NCBI GenBank assembly: GCA_037013685.1
Contig: CM072886.1
Coordinates: 88,152,422 to 88,216,421, forward strand
Direction of reading: 5' to 3'
Source of the DNA: Acridotheres tristis
Lineage: Eukaryota > Chordata > Aves > Passeriformes > Sturnidae
DNA length: 64,000 bases
Part shown: positions 38,245-51,080 of the stretch, one piece after another
Position numbering within the stretch: the stretch's first letter is position 1
Layout of the letters: each line of letters opens with the position of its first letter
Notes under the pieces: model-generated
Database searches by the model: none
What the model saw: only the letters and a program-made list of their open reading frames with translations
Told to the model about the DNA's origin: nothing
Position numbers and translations under genes: made by a program

Positions 38245-38347
38245 ATTGCTAGACCAAGAGCAGCAGGATACCCAGCTGGTTGAGGTGTGCTTTAAACTGA
38301 AAGACTTCAGAAGAAAGGTCTAAAGTAGCAATGCTCATGCTAGGGGA

Positions 38348-38656
38348 ATGAGCCAGGCCAACCAGAGCAGCAACAAATGTTCCCTAGGCATCTCCCAAGG
38401 TAAGAACCAGAAACCCAACCATCTTAAATGTATGTATATCAATGCACACAGGTTGAGGAAAAGACAGGAGGAACTGGAGCTCCTGGGTCTGTCAGAAAGT
38501 TTTGATATCACAGGAATAACTGAAACATGGTGGAACAACCCACATGGCTCAGAGGAACATGATGGATGCTATAGGTTGTTTTGTAAAAATAGGGAAAAAG
38601 AAGAGGTGAAGTTGCACTCTATATCAAGGATAACCTTGAATGTATAGAAGTCAACT
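38348..38656 (+). mobile_element. CR1-type LINE ORF2 endonuclease fragment, broken
   Basis: Plus-strand translation gives the N-terminal apurinic/apyrimidinic endonuclease domain of a CR1-clade ORF2. It shows 'HLKCMYINAHRLRKRQEELE', then 'ESFDITGITETWWNN' (the ITETWW motif carries the metal-binding Glu) and 'DGCYRLFCKNR'. A deletion near 38606 then shifts the frame, and the next family segment ('ALYIKDNLECIEVNYG') continues in another frame before the homology ends. No reverse-transcriptase domain or 3' tail follows, so this is an internal relic and is inactive. It lies about 100 bases from the MGMT-like exon on the opposite strand. Confidence 0.85.
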
Positions 38657-41600
38657 ATGGTTGACTTCACTTTGTCCCACTGGGGTCAGTCAACACCACC
38701 TCAAGCCTGAATTAATTCAAAATAAGAAGTATAATGACTAAACTAATAAAATGTTGAGACATTTCAAGTAATTCAAAGAAATCTGAGAAATGGCTTAAAT
38801 AAGGTCAACATTTCTGATGCTAAGCCTAATTGGAGGGGAAAGAGTAGCTCTTCAGTGTGTCGCCCATCAAAACATCTAGTGAGAAAGAAACAGTTTGATT
38901 TTGAGGCTCAAGATGGGCTGCTGGCATATTCCTTGATGCTCTGATTGGACTGAGCCATCCAGAAGGTCCTAAGTGACATGGCCTGGAGCTTTGAAATGCT
39001 AGACATCTCCTTTTATGTGAAAATTATGATTCTGCTGTCATCTTTTCCCGTTATATGTCCTTTTCGTACTCTTCTACCAGACCTCTTTTTTTTTTATCTT
39101 TCTGCTCTCTAAATATATCCCTGTCTTGTGATATTACCATGACCAAAAGGACACTGAAGCAGTCTGGCCACATAAACAGAGAAGGAAGCTTTCAGATGTC
39201 AGTGTCTCAAGGAATGAAATACAAAATGCCACTAGGGAGACAAAGGTCATCTTTTGGAAGGTTTCCCATACTGATATATACAGCCAGAGAACTGTGTGAC
39301 AGTAGAATTCTTAGGCAGGGTAAACGTTTCTTCTCTGGTAAAAATTATTCACTGTTTGTTGTCTGTGTCTAGAGGGATATCAATTCCTTGGTTTTGTGCA
39401 CAGTTCTCTATGCCTCACCACTCAACAACACGTTTCTAATTCTTTCCCTCAGAAGCATGGCTGCTACCCCTTCCCATCAGGCTCTTCACTGATACATAAT
39501 GTTAGAGCATTTATCCAACAAGAACTATACACAAAATAGAATAAATTTGAGCAATTCCTTCAATGATTTTACATATTTGTTCAACAGATTTTGCATAGTC
39601 CCTTAGTATAAAAGTGAACAGTATTAACGTGCTACAGAACTTGGAAAAAGTCAAATATTATTTAAATATTGTTACTATTATTGAAGAAAAATAAAGGTAT
39701 TTAATGTTAAATATTATAACTTGCAGAATGCTGAAAATCTGCTGACAATTAATTATCAGTTATTAATTAATACATATAAATGTTAAGTAAAGGTTCACTA
39801 ATAGATTTCTGTGCCACTATAACCTGGAATAAATTTTGCAAAGTGACACCAAACAGCTCATAATCAAAGTCATCTGACAAATGGACTCCTTTGACTAGGG
39901 TCAGATATCAAAGCAAAATATGAAACACTTCACAAATCTGGCACTTTTGCTATTAGATCTACAATAATTCTCTCCAGAATAACTCCCTGCTTCTTCTAAT
40001 CCAGAAAGAGTTTTAAAAGGGGAAGGAATGGAGTATTTGGTCTTCCCACAGTCATTACCATGAAGAATTTTTTTTTATATAGTTTGCATTGAGATCCAGC
40101 AAGGGCTCTGCAAATCTCTAAGTAAGGCTAAACTTGGAGGCCATCACAGATTGAAAACTTCGACTTGTTCTTGAGACTATGGACTGTTTGATGAATTTAT
40201 TTCCAGTGCAGCAGTAAAATTACACCTGAGCAAGAAAAAGAGTTACTTTCCTTCAGATGGAAGTTCAGGAGTGTAATAGTGACATGGAAAATGGCAATTT
40301 ATCTGGGCATGTGCTTTTTCTTGAATCCTAATAAAAAATTGCATTAATAATGAAATTATATCAAAGGATTCTAAGGGACAATTAAATCAATTATTAAATA
40401 AATAACAAGACTCAAAACCGAAATTATTTTTAATAAGAAACTTTTTTATTCTGAGAAGTACGTTAATTCGTGTGTTATGGAGAAGAGGAAGTTCAAGAGA
40501 CCCTTGGAAAAATTCATCCAATGAGAAAACAGGAAAAAAATACATAAAGTGATATGAGAAACAGCTCATCAAGTACTAAAACCTAGGTCAGCCTCCCAGC
40601 CAAGCTGGCAGAAGCCGCATTACTTGGTATAAATGCAGCTCAGTTTCACCAAGATCTCAGACCTGAGAAGAAATACTATCAGACTTTCTGATGTGGTACT
40701 TTGCCAACACAGGGACTCACATTTTAAAAGTTACTTCATGTATTTGTCTTGAACTTATCAGCCAAAAACGAAGTAGCCTTTAATACACAACTTGCTCTGG
40801 GTAACATGTTGCTCAGTGTGAAATTAAGGAGTTCACTTCCTACCACCTCTTTTATGTTTCTAAAAACCATCACTTGTTACCAAGGATCCCATAACTGTGT
40901 TTCCAACAAAGATTACACTGATATTTCTGCTCACCTACATGTCCTGCAGGGCTGTTCTGCGGTCTTCTGATCAGTAAAAATGTAATAACATTTTCACATA
41001 GTCAATATTTAATTCTGTAAATGCAACTGGTAGTTGTAATCCAGGTTATTAACCACACAGTGATTTATGAGGGAGGGCAGACAGTGGAGGGGTGTAGAGC
41101 ACTAGGAAGGTCCTCTGGTGACAATAAAAAAGTTATAAATTTCATAGCTCTGCCTGAGAAATGTATTTATATCCTATATTAAGAATAGCTTTTTATAAAT
41201 TTTAATGATCCATGTTATTAATGGTGCTGTCATCATTACTGCCTGTGCAAGACTGCAGTCTTTTTTTTTCCTCTTATATTTTTCCATCAGCTGAAGGTCT
41301 TACAGTTTCTAAAAAGCTCTTATTAGCAGTTTGCCAAAAATCCTTAAGAGTTATAAGTCTATCTTTGTTTCATTGGACTGCAAAGACTGCAAGGAATATT
41401 TTGCATAAAGTTTTACAACCAAGGCAAAAGTTGGGCTAATTGGACAGAAAACAATTGCTTCTCTATCATGTTTACAAAGCCTAGGTCAATACATAGGAAT
41501 AAAAGTGGCACCATATCAAAAAGAGGAATTTTTATATGAAAATTGTCTTCAAACAGTGTAGTATACACCTTTGGGTAACTATAAAATAGACAGTTATATA

Positions 41601-44600
41601 ACAAAGATCTGATATAAATATGTGTAGCACCACAGACTCCATTACAGTGAAAGTCCAGAATAGTATTTACAAAAAAGCTCTACATTTTTACCCCATTTAC
41701 ATTAATTTAGAATGCTCTGTCACACTTGGCTGGGTTTGCCAGGGGAAGGTAAACTATGGCACTGCTTGATAGCTGAACAACTTTCTATTTTTCTGACCTT
41801 CACACAAGAATTTCAGAGACACAAAAAGAAGTTTGGGAATGGATCAAAAGACACAAAAGGAAAAGAAAGCAGAAGTAGCACCATTTCATTCCTGAACATT
41901 TTCCATTATCCATCTCTAAAAGCAGAAACAGACACCTACAGCAACCTCCTGATTTACTGCTCTCAGGGATGGAGGCAGCTTTTCTAAAACTGTCAGAAAT
42001 CTACAGTAGTCAGAATCCCTCCCACTGTCAAAAGCCAACAATAAAAAGCAGTACACAAACCTCTGATCTGTTGGCAACACAGAGATGTTCAGTAGGAAAG
42101 AAACACAACCTTACATGATTGTGCATGTAAGTCACATAGATCCTCTGACTTACAAGCATAGGTACTTTTAATACTAAAATCATTAAAATAAACCTGAGCA
42201 TTATGGGCTATCAGCCACTCTGATGCTTTGGTGATAGCAGCTGTACAGTTCAGGCAGGCATATTAAAGAAGATATGTGAGTTGGAGCAAGGTCTCGTGGT
42301 ATTGTACGCCTGTTGTTTAATTTTAAAATATTCATCAAAAAAGGAACAACAAACACTATCATTGCAATCTCCAGGCAAATGTAAGTACCTTCTATTTTAC
42401 AGGTATTAGTATTAGTTATGATTTTTTCAAGGACGAAAACAAATTTCCCTACTTCTAAACTTCCCCAGTGCTAAAAGAAAATTCAGTCTTCCTGCAGCCT
42501 AGTTCTCTTCCTTAAGCAAATTCTGCCAACTACGTCATAATATATTCCTGTAAACTCATAGAGGAAATTGTTTGAAATACAACTGCATTTCCATTTGCTA
42601 GAACCTCCTCCTAATGAAATCAGCTATAGAATTAAAATGAAGAAATTGAAATTTATTTTTATTAATAATTTTTCTAAGATTATATTTTTTATTTTTTTAC
42701 AAATAAGACCTGCACAACTCTTAATATTTATCTGATGATTGTTTACAGTAGAGATGTTGAAAACTATTTTGGGGAAGTTGAATAACTGTGATAGTTAGTG
42801 ACTATTTATGTCATATGCAGGATGCCTCAGCTCACAGCATCTGTCTCTGCAAGATTAAGTACAAGACAGACTATGAATTACTGAAAAATAAGTCTGTTAG
42901 AACACTCTGCTAAATTAAACCTTTCATTAAAAAAGTTCGCCTAAACCTCCAGAAGTAGGAAATTCAGTGGTTCTTAAGTAAAGCAAACAGAATTTGACAT
43001 GTCTGGCTTAGAAAAAAACAGTTTGTTTCTCAGGATAAGTTGCTTTCAGAACATAACACAGTGTATATACAGTGTAAGAATTCTAAACAGTGCTTTTCTA
43101 GTTCATGAATGAGAAAAGCTTTTATTCAAGGTGGTTACAGGGTGCTCAATTTAACTAGGGGATATTTAACTTTCCTTTAAATTACTAAAACCCCAGTTAA
43201 CAGCATGATTTCAAAATGTAAAAGTAGAGTTACAAGACATCTGCATTAGTGCGTTGAGGCTATTATTTTATGGAATAAGCAGGAAAAGAACAAATGTATA
43301 TGCAAAGGTTATGTGCTATTGCTGCTTATTCTGAAGACAAAGCAAATCAAGGCAGGAGTAATTCTTCAGCAAAGAAAATAGGAATGCATCTTTGTGGGAA
43401 ACAGTTTGCTTTCCCTGAGGTTTGCATTTTAGCTAACTTAAAGTACAACAAAAAATGATACTGACTGATACACACGTGAAAGCTGAGGGTGGAAAAAGCA
43501 AAGAGAAAAACAATTTCTCAGGTGTACCATCATATGAAGATAGTCTAGAAAGAAAGCATCAAACTCGAAAAAAACCTGAAATGTCAGGGAATCTCATTGT
43601 AATTCTGGAAGCTCTCCTTGAAAGCTTCCAGTAGTATTTTTAAAAGTATGCCTAGACATACTCACTGTCTCAGGGAGTGGCAAGAGACTTCTTATTCAGC
43701 AAAGTAAAGAAGCAGCAAAAAATGTGACCAGCAAAAGGTGGATTGTTTACTGGGAAGCTGCTGAAACTGCTGAAGCATCAAGGAGAGTGTGACTTGAGGC
43801 CACTTCAGAAAAAGTTTTGTGAGAAACAGGTGAATCCCTGATACTCAAAGTCATAACCACTTTTTCCAGCCAGCCTGGTTCTCCCAAAGAATCCTTGTCA
43901 GAGGAGGTTGGTGACAACCTCTGCCATATCAGCCTCTTGGTTACACAATAGTGGTTCCTAAACATGCCGGTCTGCTGTAAACTGTTTCTCGGTGATCATT
44001 GATCCCTACTCAGACTTGAGATTCAAACATTTAGACAGCCTTGATGCAGAGCATACCATGGCTAGTAAGCTAAGGACTACATCTGGAGGGGCCTCTGGCA
44101 CAGGACCCATCCAGGCTATAAAAGGCTATTCCTGGGTGTTATTATAATCACCAGGTTATACACACTGTATTCCTCAATGAAGATCCACTTTTTCCATCTT
44201 ATATTGATTACTGAAAGAAGAATTTATGTCTCTTCTACCAATTTCTCAAAACTATTGTTCACTTGGTTATTCATTTACTTTTCCCTTGTACTTACAGAGT
44301 CTGAAACAGTGAGGAATATGGCTTATTGTTGTCAAGTTTCTCCTGGTTGTTCCCTGCAGGGGAGTGCTGTCTAACAGCTGTCTTAGGGGGATTAGAGCAA
44401 AACGAGCTATTCAAACAGGGCTCTGAAAGTCTCACTGGAATCTTACTTTAGCTCCCAACCTTGCAGCCTTCCATGTCCTAATCTGTCCTGCCCTCCTGTT
44501 AAGCTCATTTCATTTCAGTCTGCTTTTCTTTCTTTTTCTTGTTTTATTCTTCCTACTGCTTCCCTCGCCACCGGAGCTGTCCTAACAGAAATGGAAACAA

Positions 44601-47600
44601 GAAGTCTATTCATACTGTCAAATTACTCACCTGCTGTGATTTTCTCTATGATTCTCTTCCATTTTTTCTATGTTTTCATTCCAGGTGACTACCATTTTTC
44701 TGGTAGGGACGGGTCTCAATTTGTTAAGAAAGCAGTTACACTCTTTAGGGTATTGCCACAACCTACATCACCTTTTAGAAAGAATCCTACTGTTGCACAT
44801 ATATACATACATACATTTTCAAGCCCCAAAGGCCCTTCATTTTTTAATGAGAATGAAAATCTGGAGTGACTTCCATAAAACACAAAAGAATTAGATGAAT
44901 GGTGCCAGATCCCACACTGGCAAATGAAAAAGGACAGCCACAAATCTTCATCCTCCAATTAGAATGATGGAGGAGTTTCAAGACAAAGAAAGAACTGGAC
45001 TAAACCAACTCATACCCACTGAGGAGGGTTGGGGTAAATAGTACTTTTTATTGTTATTTTAATGCTTTGGAGTTTGAATAAGTAACTGAAAAGAACACTG
45101 ATAATTGCAAATATGAGAAAAGGCTGTATTAATAAATGACAAAAGATTAGGAAAAGAAAAAAGAAAAAAGGCAGCCTAACCACAAAAACCTTGTGGTGGC
45201 TAGAAGGATCCAGCAGAATCTGCGGTGGATCTCCCTTTCATTTTTTTGGGACACTTGCAATATTCCAAGAAACATAAACTGGAAAAGATTTTAAAACAAC
45301 CAGCAACTGTGTGCTCCACCCACTATCATCAACATCTATATCTGCACTTGCTGAAATCCATTAAAGTCTCAATTCTGCAAATATATACTTCACATTCTAC
45401 AACTACTGAGATCTAGTGAAGTCTGAAATGTATTTTCAAATAAACTAAATTACTCCTAGTAAAAACATCAGGACTTGCTGATACAAATTCTTTATAGCAG
45501 AAATCTCAAACAGCAATCCAGCCCTAGAAAATCTGAATAGATTCAAAGAACAGGACTAGGATAACTCCTTCAATTTAATTCCTGCCATTTATAAGTCCTC
45601 CTTAATCCCAAGATGAATCTTTTAAACAAAACAGAAATGAGAAAAATGAGGTTTGTGGGGTATTTTACATCTCTAATACCACTCTGCCTAGCTTCCAAGT
45701 GCATTTAAGACTTACATCTAGAGGCTTTATCTACTGATTCTGCTTTGCTGGTCTCTATGCACGTGGCAGTTCTTCTACTGCCTGAGCAGTAGAGTTTGGA
45801 GAAAGAATGACCACTGCAGACTTGTGACAGACAAAACACCCTTCTAAGTCACAGACCTAGAAAAATAAGAAAGGAATAGAGCTCAGGGACCAGTGCCATT
45901 CCATTCATCGTCAGTGTTCTGCCAGTTTTAATCAGTTGTTGTATAGATCAGCATAGCAATCAATCAATGCACTGTCACTGCTGCAGTCTATCATCCAATT
46001 GAAAATGTTGTAGTTCAAGTGAAAGGTGTCCCAGAAATTCCTGAATTTAAATTTTATGTGAAAGCATGAAAATGTAAAATGTGATGCTACAAATGAAAAT
46101 TTTTGCTAAATTTGAATTTCTTGGAAACAAAGTAATTTACAAAAGAAATATATAAGTGAATGATATTTTATTATATTTCACCAATTTTTTAATTATTATT
46201 TTACTTGCAGAATTTAGCAATTTACAGTATACTTATTTCTCTTAATTTATGTTTTAAAAAATTAAAACTAGTTCATATATCTATCCCAAAACTGCCAATG
46301 ACCTCATTCAAATCAAGTCAGATACTGAAAATACACCTGAATTCCAAGACAGATATATCTGAATTATCTATTGCTTCTTCACATCTTTTACTGGGGTGAA
46401 GACTTCATTTTGACTGATTTCAAATCAGAATGAACATTTGTCTTCTTTATAACCATAAAGCAAGAACCTTTTACATTTATATCATGTGAATGTTCCAGGA
46501 AACATAACAGATGTGCAAAAATACATCTTAAAAATTGAGTTGTGTTTTTCTTGACTAAATTTTCTCTCTTTATGATATATACTGTCTCATCACTGAAAAA
46601 TACACATGATTACTTTTTAAAGTCTAATCAACATTGGTTTTTTATTATCATTTAGGCAACCTAAAGCCTCACAGAATATGCTTTATCTCTAGACGTTTTG
46701 GATGGAAAAGAAGTGAAGCTTGATTATGCAAATCTGTTTCCAATGATACAAGGGCAAGAACACTCCACAATTCATAACAGAGTTCTGCAACGTCATTCAT
46801 CCAAAGTGAGGAAGCCACATTTGTTCAGCAAGGTAAGAGTGGCTACCTGCTTCTGAGCTGACATGCATTTAGACCCAGACATGTTGCACAATGTGGACAG
46901 TGACAGTGAGAAACACTGAGAAAAAAATTCCAACCTAGCTAGTACAAGCTATGAAGTTAGACAACCTTGCTCTGACCTTAAAGAAACATCCCAGTAAATA
47001 AATGCAAAGTCTGATTCAGCTCCCACTCCAGTCAGGTAAGATGTAATCTCTCAAGTCAAGGCATTTAAATGAGAGAAATAAAGTATCAAGGCAAAACCAA
47101 ACAGCAATGCTGAGTATAAAATAAAAATAAGAGTTTGAGATACTTCTGAGAATGGGTTCAGAAGATGTATTCTCTTGGCTTTGCGGCATACATTTAAAGA
47201 AGAAACTCAGACATACTGTCACATCATTTATTTAAACTTGACATCTTTAGAGTTTGTAGCAAAACATGAAATTTGGTGGGAATATTGCAGGTTTATCTTC
47301 TGTTTGTCCCAGAAATGCTCAACCAAAAATTATCTGAGGAAACTTCAGTTTGCATAGATGCAAACAAGCTCATGGCCTCAGCAGCCTATCTCCTCTGAGC
47401 ACCCTTCAGCCCCTCACAACTCCCACACGGGAAGAAACCTGAGCACATACTGTGCCTACAGAGCAATTATTTACCTTTCACTTCACACTGTGGGAGATTT
47501 AGGAGGCAAGCCTATCCTAAGAAAGTGGGAAAGGGAGTGCCAGAAGCCTGGCAGGTGAATGGAGCAAAAGAACAGGGAGAAGCATGGGTTTAGGACTCAG

Positions 47601-49309
47601 ACCAGAGCTTCTTCAGTGGGTGAGGGCTCAGACCTCAGGGCAAGGTCCATCTGTAAGCCAGCATTTGTCAGTAGCCAGTGTCAAATAAAACTACTTTTTC
47701 TAAGAGGCACAATTCTTTGCTTTTACCTTCCTGTTGATGCCATTGAAAACATCCCTTTTTAAACCTCATCTGTGGGCAAACCATCCTTAGTTCTATAATC
47801 TATGTTTACTGCAAAATAAGACAAACATGGACATGTTACTTTTGACCATATGAATTAGCTTTTTAATATTTCCAGAACTTAAAGGCAAGTATAGAGTCTC
47901 CCTGCACTGCCAGCAGAGCAGTTTTTCAACTCTACCAATGAGCTGAGTTTACATGAATATGAAGCCACATTCTTTGTATAAAGAGCAGAACTATGGAGGA
48001 TAATCAGCTCTGCCATATGAAGAGACTCTGAACTTACCTTGAAGGCAGAACCGATTTTGATAGCTTGGCATCTCATTTTTTCTCTGGAACGGGACTTCTC
48101 CTGTGGAGTAACAACTCATTACCATGGGAACATAACAGCTTAAGAAAGCCTTGTGCTGGATCAGCTACAACAGGGGAGTTACTGACTGCAAAAGCAGCTC
48201 TGCTTCAGAATAGAAAAGAATCTGAATAAAATGTAGCTGCAACTTTTTTTCTTTGCATTGAGTCTTTTTGTCTTTGCTTGTTTCTGCATCTTGCTTGTTT
48301 CTGCATCTATTACATCAGTTGCAGAAATGCTTCAATGACAATTCGAATGTGAGCAGCAGGACAACCCTTTAAAACTGGCAAAAGATTATTTGGATTATTT
48401 ATGATTATTTGGACCTATAACCAAACCAACAGTATATATGACCAGATCAAATCTATATAATGGGTCCTGCCTATCAATCAAGAGATAATTAGAATATTCA
48501 CAATACTTGTAAGAACATGCTGTCTCGATAATTATGATATTTTCTCCATTGTACTAGATAATAGAAAAAATAATTGGAAACTACTGCCTTCCACATGCTT
48601 CCAGGTGTGTATAACACTGAGAAAATATTACACAGATCTCCAGTCTTGCAAGTGTAATTTTTTATCTTTCTTTCCAGAACCGTAAAAATGATGTAGTTCA
48701 TCAAAGTATATGAGTGAACAAAGGAGCTCTTCCACATCATTGGTAAACCACATATCAGAAATAATCTTTATTGATTAGAAACATTGGGATAACAGAGAAT
48801 GTCAGAGGAAGGTATCATTTTAAAAGCATGTTTCAGTGTTGTAAACATCTCTGAAAAACACCAGTGCTTGATTCTCATCCTCATGCCACATTCTTATTTT
48901 CATGTGACGTCTCAGGCAATTAGCATAAGAATTTAACAAAATAATTTTAAAACTGGTATCCTAGGTCAGATCAAAGGCACCAATTATATCTGGGCTCCTA
49001 TGGGAATGAGAAATGAAGGCCTAAGCATAACTGAATAGTGACTCCACAGATGTACTTCCCACAAATACCATTCCAGTTTTGAACAATTTACAAGATGGGC
49101 CTTCTAAGACAGAGGTAGTATCTTTGTGGTTTACAATCTTTTTCATTTTCATTCACTCAGCTGTTCACCTCTTGAATTCTTGCAAATATTTTAGCACTAG
49201 TAGCATCCTTATGTTGAAGATCCCCAGGCTAGATATATGTTATGACAATATCATGGACATTTGCACCATTTGTTTTGAAGAGGTCACAGACAGTTTTATG
49301 CTGACAGGC
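38657..49309. other. Long noncoding stretch, nothing certain
   Basis: I recognise no gene. If the MGMT-like exon is part of a resident gene, this would be the intron preceding it. I looked for exon 3 of MGMT on the minus strand (the WLNAYF-type motif) by eye and did not find it. A TATA-like 'ctataaaaggc' at 44117-44127 has no supporting promoter or LTR context. A 17-base perfect tandem duplication occurs further right at 48274-48307. Confidence 0.5.
48274..48307. repeat. Perfect 17-bp tandem duplication
   Basis: The unit 'ttgcttgtttctgcatc' occurs twice in direct succession (48274-48290 and 48291-48307) without mismatch, which suggests a recent replication-slippage event. Confidence 0.9.
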
Positions 49310-49740
49310 CTTACGTCTTGTATTCTTAGTCTTCCAGACTAAGCAAATAACCAAACCTCATTTCGCCTCTCCATGGTTTCATAGATGCCCATTATATATC
49401 CTCACAAAGTTCCTCCTTTTCTCTGAGCTGGAGTACCCCTCAATTAAGCTGTTCCTCATGCAGAGATATTCTATGCATTTGATCTTCAAAATGAGGAAGG
49501 CTGACAGAAAGAATCTGACCACAGCATTCAAGACACAGGGCATCTACATGAGTATTTACAAAGTGATGCAATGTTTTGAGGTTTATCTTGTGTTCTCTTT
49601 CTGGTAATCCCTAACATTTGATTAGAACTCATTGCACTACTGAGCACTAAGCAGGCTTTCCACAGACCTAGGTCTTAAATTCAAGATCTTCCAGAGTGGT
49701 AATGGTCATCCCAGAGCTAGGAATCACATTGCATGTTAAC
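49310..49740 (-). mobile_element. Ancient diverged CR1-like LINE 3' region
   Basis: The plus strand resembles the reverse complement of older amniote CR1 3' sequences of the kind abundant in turtles and crocodilians. It shows 'tcttccagactaagcaaata', 'tttctctgagctggagtacc', 'aagctgttcctcatgcagag', 'gcatttgatcttcaaaat', a 'gcattcaagacacagggcat' segment, then 'gtaatccctaacatttgatt' and 'actgagcactaagcaggc' in the expected order. Divergence is high with several indels, so the insertion is far older than the bird-type copies at 10.3 and 11.7 kb. The limits are approximate; the left edge may reach back to about 49100. Confidence 0.65.
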
Positions 49741-50944
49741 ATTAGGACTTTTCACACTGTCAGTTTTCTCTGAAGAGTGAGAAAGAGTGATAACATTATC
49801 ACAAAACATTCTTTCACATCGCTTAAATTATTCCAATAGCTTCTGGAGGATATCCACATCTTTAATTCATTTATATTCTCAGGCATAACTCATCTTCATA
49901 AATCTGCACCTGATATCCTTAATGCATTTTGGAACTGGCTTTGGTTTGTAGGGGTGGTGAGGTGGATAGCACTTTAATTTAGTATTCCAGTCAAGGGTAA
50001 AAAAAGCGAGTACAGGAAGATGAGATTGGGCCCTTTCTAAGAGGAGAGAAGAGTGTGGTAGCATGTGTAATGAAAAGACAGAGTGTCTTCTGAGTATTGA
50101 CTCAGCTGCTATCATTAGTTATGAAGCACTTATGAACAAGATCTGCTTTTCAAGTAAACACATCTAGAGAAGAGCACACAGAAGAAAAGAACTATGGACA
50201 AATACAGTCTGTACACTGAATCTTAGCCTGAGGGGATTTTTACTAAAAATTGCTAAGTCCAAATAAATTCTATGGCACTTGAAAATTATTTCCCTGCATT
50301 AGTCACTTTTAAGAAGAGTAATATCCATAGGAGAGCACCCAGATGGCACATAAACTAGATTGGTTCTTTGCCAATATTATTGCTCAAAAATTCTGAATTT
50401 GGGGAAAGTATGTTGCACATTTCATAGTCTTTATGTACCTCACATACCTGCGGGTTGTGTATGTACTGTCATGTTAAGATACAGGGCAGAAAGCATTTGA
50501 CTGAGTTAGATTCATCATTTAACTTTTTTCACCTGCACTCTGCTCACACCACTCAGGACATTTTCCTGCTATTCTAGCACCCTCTGAACAGTTTCAAACC
50601 CGTATTATTTCCAGAAAAATGTCTCAGGTGAAAAATGCATCCATCCTCAAAATATTTCTGAAATAATTATAATAATGAAAATAATCACAAAGTAAGGTGA
50701 AATTTAAAGACCTACTCCTCGGTTCCCATTTTGCATTGGATGAGAAGAATTTCTGAAACATTAATTGTAAGCATTCAAAACCCTTTACAAATCATTGCTG
50801 CAATACATAGCACAGAGTACACAACTCTGTTCAGGTTCATTCACTGCTCAAAAAGTGGAGAGGAATGTGCTAAGGATATGACTGTATTTTTCCTGGTCCT
50901 AGAATAATTATTGTAGCTGATAATAACTCTTTATTATAAATGCA
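49741..50944. other. Noncoding DNA, nothing recognised
   Basis: There is no recognisable gene or repeat family apart from the flanking old elements. A 78-codon minus-strand frame (49879-50115) has no family resemblance. Confidence 0.5.
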
Positions 50945-51080
50945 CCTGAGTAATTATCGAGGTCACAGACACATTGAGAGAGGCATTGTATGAACACAGG
51001 GAAGCTGCCCCTGTTTTAAACAGCTTACAATTAAATTAAACAAGATGTATGAAAATGACAGGAAGGAATAAAATTCACAA
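50945..51080 (+). repeat. Possible ancient amniote SINE-like relic
   Basis: The string 'gaggcattgtatgaacacag ... gcccctgttttaaacagctt ... acaattaaattaaacaagat ... gaaaatgacaggaagga' resembles an old amniote interspersed repeat, seen in reptiles, with the landmark 'ccctg..ccaaagagcttacaatctaa'. I cannot name the family with confidence. A MIR/CORE-SINE-type or L2-tail origin is possible. Limits are approximate. Confidence 0.4.

Noticed and set aside
44100..44170. TATA-like 'ctataaaaggc' suggesting a promoter or LTR
   Set aside because: No LTR ends, initiator or downstream coding or repeat context were found. Isolated TATA-like strings are common.
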